The notes under the pieces: generated by a model
Database searches by the model: none
What the model was told of the DNA's origin: nothing
Seen by the model: only the letters and a program-made list of their open reading frames with translations
From: Desulfobacterales bacterium
Lineage (GTDB): Bacteria; Desulfobacterota; Desulfobacteria; Desulfobacterales; 4be13
DNA: 8,282 nucleotides
Direction: 5' to 3'
NCBI GenBank assembly: GCA_029934695.1
Contig: JAOZLU010000086.1
Coordinates: forward strand, 1,580 to 9,861
Program-made: the position numbers and the translations under genes
Part shown: piece by piece, positions 6,572 to 8,282 of the stretch
How positions within the stretch are numbered: position 1 is the stretch's first letter
Layout: every line of letters begins with the position of its first letter

Positions 6572-8002
6572 TCAGGTTACAACAAGTATATGCAGATCAC
6601 ACACATTGGTATTTGTGGGCCCGGTTTTGCACAGTCCCCGGATTGCGTCAAAAAAATGATAGGAATCGTTATTCTGAAGATAATCGCTGATGGAAAGGCC
6701 CGCTTCTGCGGCCCGCCTCAGCATTTCAGGGGAGGCATAAGCACCTGCTGCATCGGTGGGACCGTCATTTCCGTCTGTGGAGGCTGCCAGAAATGAGACA
6801 TTCTGAAAAAGATCGGGATTCCTTTCCATCTCAGCAAGAAACGCCAGGGCCATTTCCTGATTCCGTCCCCCCTTTCCTTTTCCCTGAAGCGTGACCACCG
6901 GCTCGCCCCCGGAAATGACACATGCGGGTTTCCGGGTCAGCATCTCCTCTGATGCAATATCAGCAGCCACACCTGCCAGCAGTTTTGCCACCTCCTTTGC
7001 CTCGCCGGTGACATGGGAGGTCAGGAAAGTCAGATTGTATCCTAAACTGCGCGCCTTTTCTCCGGCTGCTGACATGGCAAGTCTGTTGGTGCCGATGAGA
7101 AAATTTGTTGAGAGATCCAAAGCCTGGTGTCCCTGTTTCAGAGTTTCCGGAATGCTGCCGCTGCTTCCTAATTGCAGAGTTTGCAATACCTTTGGAGGCA
7201 CGGTGTCTGCAATGCCGTACTTTTCAAGAACAGCCAGGGCATGATCATAAGTTGTGGGGTCATAGGTGGTGCAGCCCGAGGCAATACTGCTCAGATCATC
7301 ACCCACAACATCGGAGAGAATGAAGTTCAGACTTGTTGCCGGGGCAATCTGCTCAAGGAGGCGTCCTCCCTTGATTCCTGACAGATGTTTGCGGATGCAG
7401 TTGATCTCAGTGATATCCGCGCCGCAGATGAGAAGCTCACGGGTTACTGCCTGCTTGTCGGCAAGGGTCAGCCTGACCGGGTTTCCGGCGATTTCACAGT
7501 GCATCGGAAGGGGCAGCAGTGCGGAGCCTCCTCCTGAAATCAGCGTGATCACCAGAGTGGACGCGTCTGCCTCTGCTGCGAGTTCCATCAGTCTGAGAGC
7601 AGCCCTGACACCGTTTTCATCAGGCTGGGGATGCCCTGCCTCCATGATGGATATTTTTTCCAGTGGGGCAGTATGGCCATATTTCACTGCTATAACGCCT
7701 TTTTTTATCTTATCACCCAGAATGGTCTCAAACGCACGGGCCATCGGAGCTGTCGCCTTGCCCGCGCCCAGAATGTATATCTGCCTGAAATCCGCCAAGT
7801 CTGTCTTTTTGTGGGTGTTCTCAAATTTGATTTCCAGAGTGGTGCCGTTGAGCCGGACATGGTCCGTGATCATTTGAAAAGGATCAACCCTGTTCAGACC
7901 GGCTTCAAAAATTTCTTTCAGATGCTGACGGGATTCAGATGGTTCCATATGTGTGTTCTTTTTTGGCATATTGCGTGTTGGGGGGGAATCGGCATCTTTC
8001 AT
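6572..8002 (-). CDS. gckA: Glycerate 2-kinase, MOFRL family (GckA/TtuD type)
   Basis: An intact protein of 476 residues that phosphorylates D-glycerate to 2-phosphoglycerate with ATP, feeding glycerate into lower glycolysis, the serine cycle or glyoxylate metabolism. Relatives are often mislabelled hydroxypyruvate reductase TtuD. Family blocks in order are ILGAGKA (77-83, K82 the probable catalytic lysine), HPQPDENG (124-131), SGGGSALLPLP (156-166), KHLSGIKGGRL (205-215), LSDVVGDD (229-236), SGGEP (364-368), GKGGRNQE (376-383), STDGNDGPTDAAGA (408-421) and the MOFRL-domain end TGPTNTNV (460-467). The first 18 residues are not family-like and no start has a good ribosome binding site, so M19 (7948) is a credible alternative. 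GC content is clearly higher than in the kinase operon. It stands alone and converges on the damaged end of the SecB operon. Confidence 0.93.
   Translation of the reverse strand: MKDADSPPTRNMPKKNTHMEPSESRQHLKEIFEAGLNRVDPFQMITDHVRLNGTTLEIKFENTHKKTDLADFRQIYILGAGKATAPMARAFETILGDKIKKGVIAVKYGHTAPLEKISIMEAGHPQPDENGVRAALRLMELAAEADASTLVITLISGGGSALLPLPMHCEIAGNPVRLTLADKQAVTRELLICGADITEINCIRKHLSGIKGGRLLEQIAPATSLNFILSDVVGDDLSSIASGCTTYDPTTYDHALAVLEKYGIADTVPPKVLQTLQLGSSGSIPETLKQGHQALDLSTNFLIGTNRLAMSAAGEKARSLGYNLTFLTSHVTGEAKEVAKLLAGVAADIASEEMLTRKPACVISGGEPVVTLQGKGKGGRNQEMALAFLAEMERNPDLFQNVSFLAASTDGNDGPTDAAGAYASPEMLRRAAEAGLSISDYLQNNDSYHFFDAIRGLCKTGPTNTNVCDLHILVVT
7983..8002. repeat. 20-bp direct repeat, copy at the glycerate kinase start
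   Basis: GGGGAATCGG followed by CATCTTTCAT on the plus strand. This is the first 20 bases of the annotated glycerate kinase frame and recurs without mismatch at 8108-8127. Confidence 0.75.
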
Positions 8003-8107
8003 ATTACTTCAAAAATAGTTTGCACTTTTTCTGAGGAACAAACTCATCTGCGTTTATCTGCGTCCCGTTGTTCTTTCAAAAGTGTCAACTGACAAATGAA
8101 GGATGTC

Positions 8108-8127
8108 GGGGAATCGGCATCTTTCAT
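8108..8127. repeat. 20-bp direct repeat, upstream copy
   Basis: Perfect second copy of 7983-8002, 125 bp away. On the minus strand it opens a frame (MKDADSP) that repeats the kinase's first seven residues and then continues to a stop within about 30 codons, so it looks like a duplicated gene start. Confidence 0.75.
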
Positions 8128-8227
8128 TGTCCAGCAGGGAATCGGTGGAAATAACCCGGCAATTAATGGCCCGGGACAAATATCACCCCGGTTTTCCCTT
8201 TGGCATATTGATGAAGCCGCTCAAACA

Positions 8228-8244
8228 GCGGGACTGCGTCCCGC
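8228..8244. repeat. Short palindrome with TGC loop, copy B
   Basis: GCGGGAC and GTCCCGC form a 7-bp stem around TGC, the same arm length and loop as the palindrome at 4679-4695 but with different arm bases. Both are followed by a CACAAA or GACAAA-like run, suggesting a shared family. Confidence 0.5.
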
Positions 8245-8282
8245 CACAAACATGGGATCAATGTGAGGGACCAATCATTTTT

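Larger units (their letters stand above)
8003..8282. other. Gene-free, repeat-bearing upstream region
   Basis: No reading frame here looks like a protein. It contains the tandem ATCTGCGTTT ATCTGCGTCC at 8046-8065, a motif of the kind found scattered through many bacterial genomes, the second copy of the 20-bp repeat, and a TGC-loop palindrome near the right edge. No convincing promoter for the glycerate kinase was found. Confidence 0.6.

Noticed and set aside
7266..7877. 203-codon open frame on the plus strand
   Set aside because: Antisense shadow of the glycerate kinase, which has all family motifs on the other strand.
8060..8088. Possible promoter for the glycerate kinase (TTGACA at 8088-8083, minus strand)
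   Set aside because: A perfect -35 but no -10-like hexamer at 16-18 bases; the next AT-rich hexamer is too far away.

Overview
The window reads as part of a chromosome from a Gram-negative bacterium. My best guess is a sulfate-reducing deltaproteobacterium (Desulfobacterota). That guess rests on style only: an AT-rich genome, accessory signalling genes, and intergenic DNA packed with short interspersed repeats and palindromes. No taxonomic marker gene is present.

Region 1 (1-3999, minus strand) is a compact three-gene signalling operon. A 1023-residue soluble histidine-kinase-like protein with GAF-type sensing domains comes first. Then comes a stand-alone CheY-like receiver, whose Shine-Dalgarno sequence is built into the kinase stop codon. 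Last is a membrane-anchored protein with a charged coiled coil, which overlaps the receiver gene and runs off the left edge of the window. The three look translationally coupled and probably form one phosphorelay.

Region 2 (4000-4965) is repeat-rich intergenic DNA. It holds two near-identical 23-bp direct repeats, each supplying the -35 of a plausible minus-strand promoter. It also holds a 150-bp MITE-like element with 22-bp terminal inverted repeats and a perfect 8-bp target duplication, a large hairpin at 4525-4565, a short GC-rich palindrome with a TGC loop, and a frameshifted N-terminal remnant of a HepT/DUF86 (HEPN toxin) gene.

Region 3 (4966-about 6540, plus strand) looks like a toxin-antitoxin-type operon. 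A 176-residue protein resembles a small PARP-like ADP-ribosyltransferase (HGT and GAYF motifs). It overlaps by ATGA a 198-residue protein whose C-terminal two thirds resemble the SecB chaperone, preceded by about 65 unassigned acidic residues. A third cistron starts 15 bases later, with its own ribosome binding site, but is frameshifted. SecB-like chaperones are known partners of toxin-antitoxin pairs. An ADP-ribosyltransferase-like toxin linked to SecB is the most novel possibility in the window.

Region 4 (6572-8002, minus strand) is an intact, more GC-rich glycerate 2-kinase of the MOFRL family, convergent with the decayed end of region 3. Upstream of it (8003-8282) there is no gene, only repeats, including a 20-bp perfect copy of the kinase gene's own first 20 bases.
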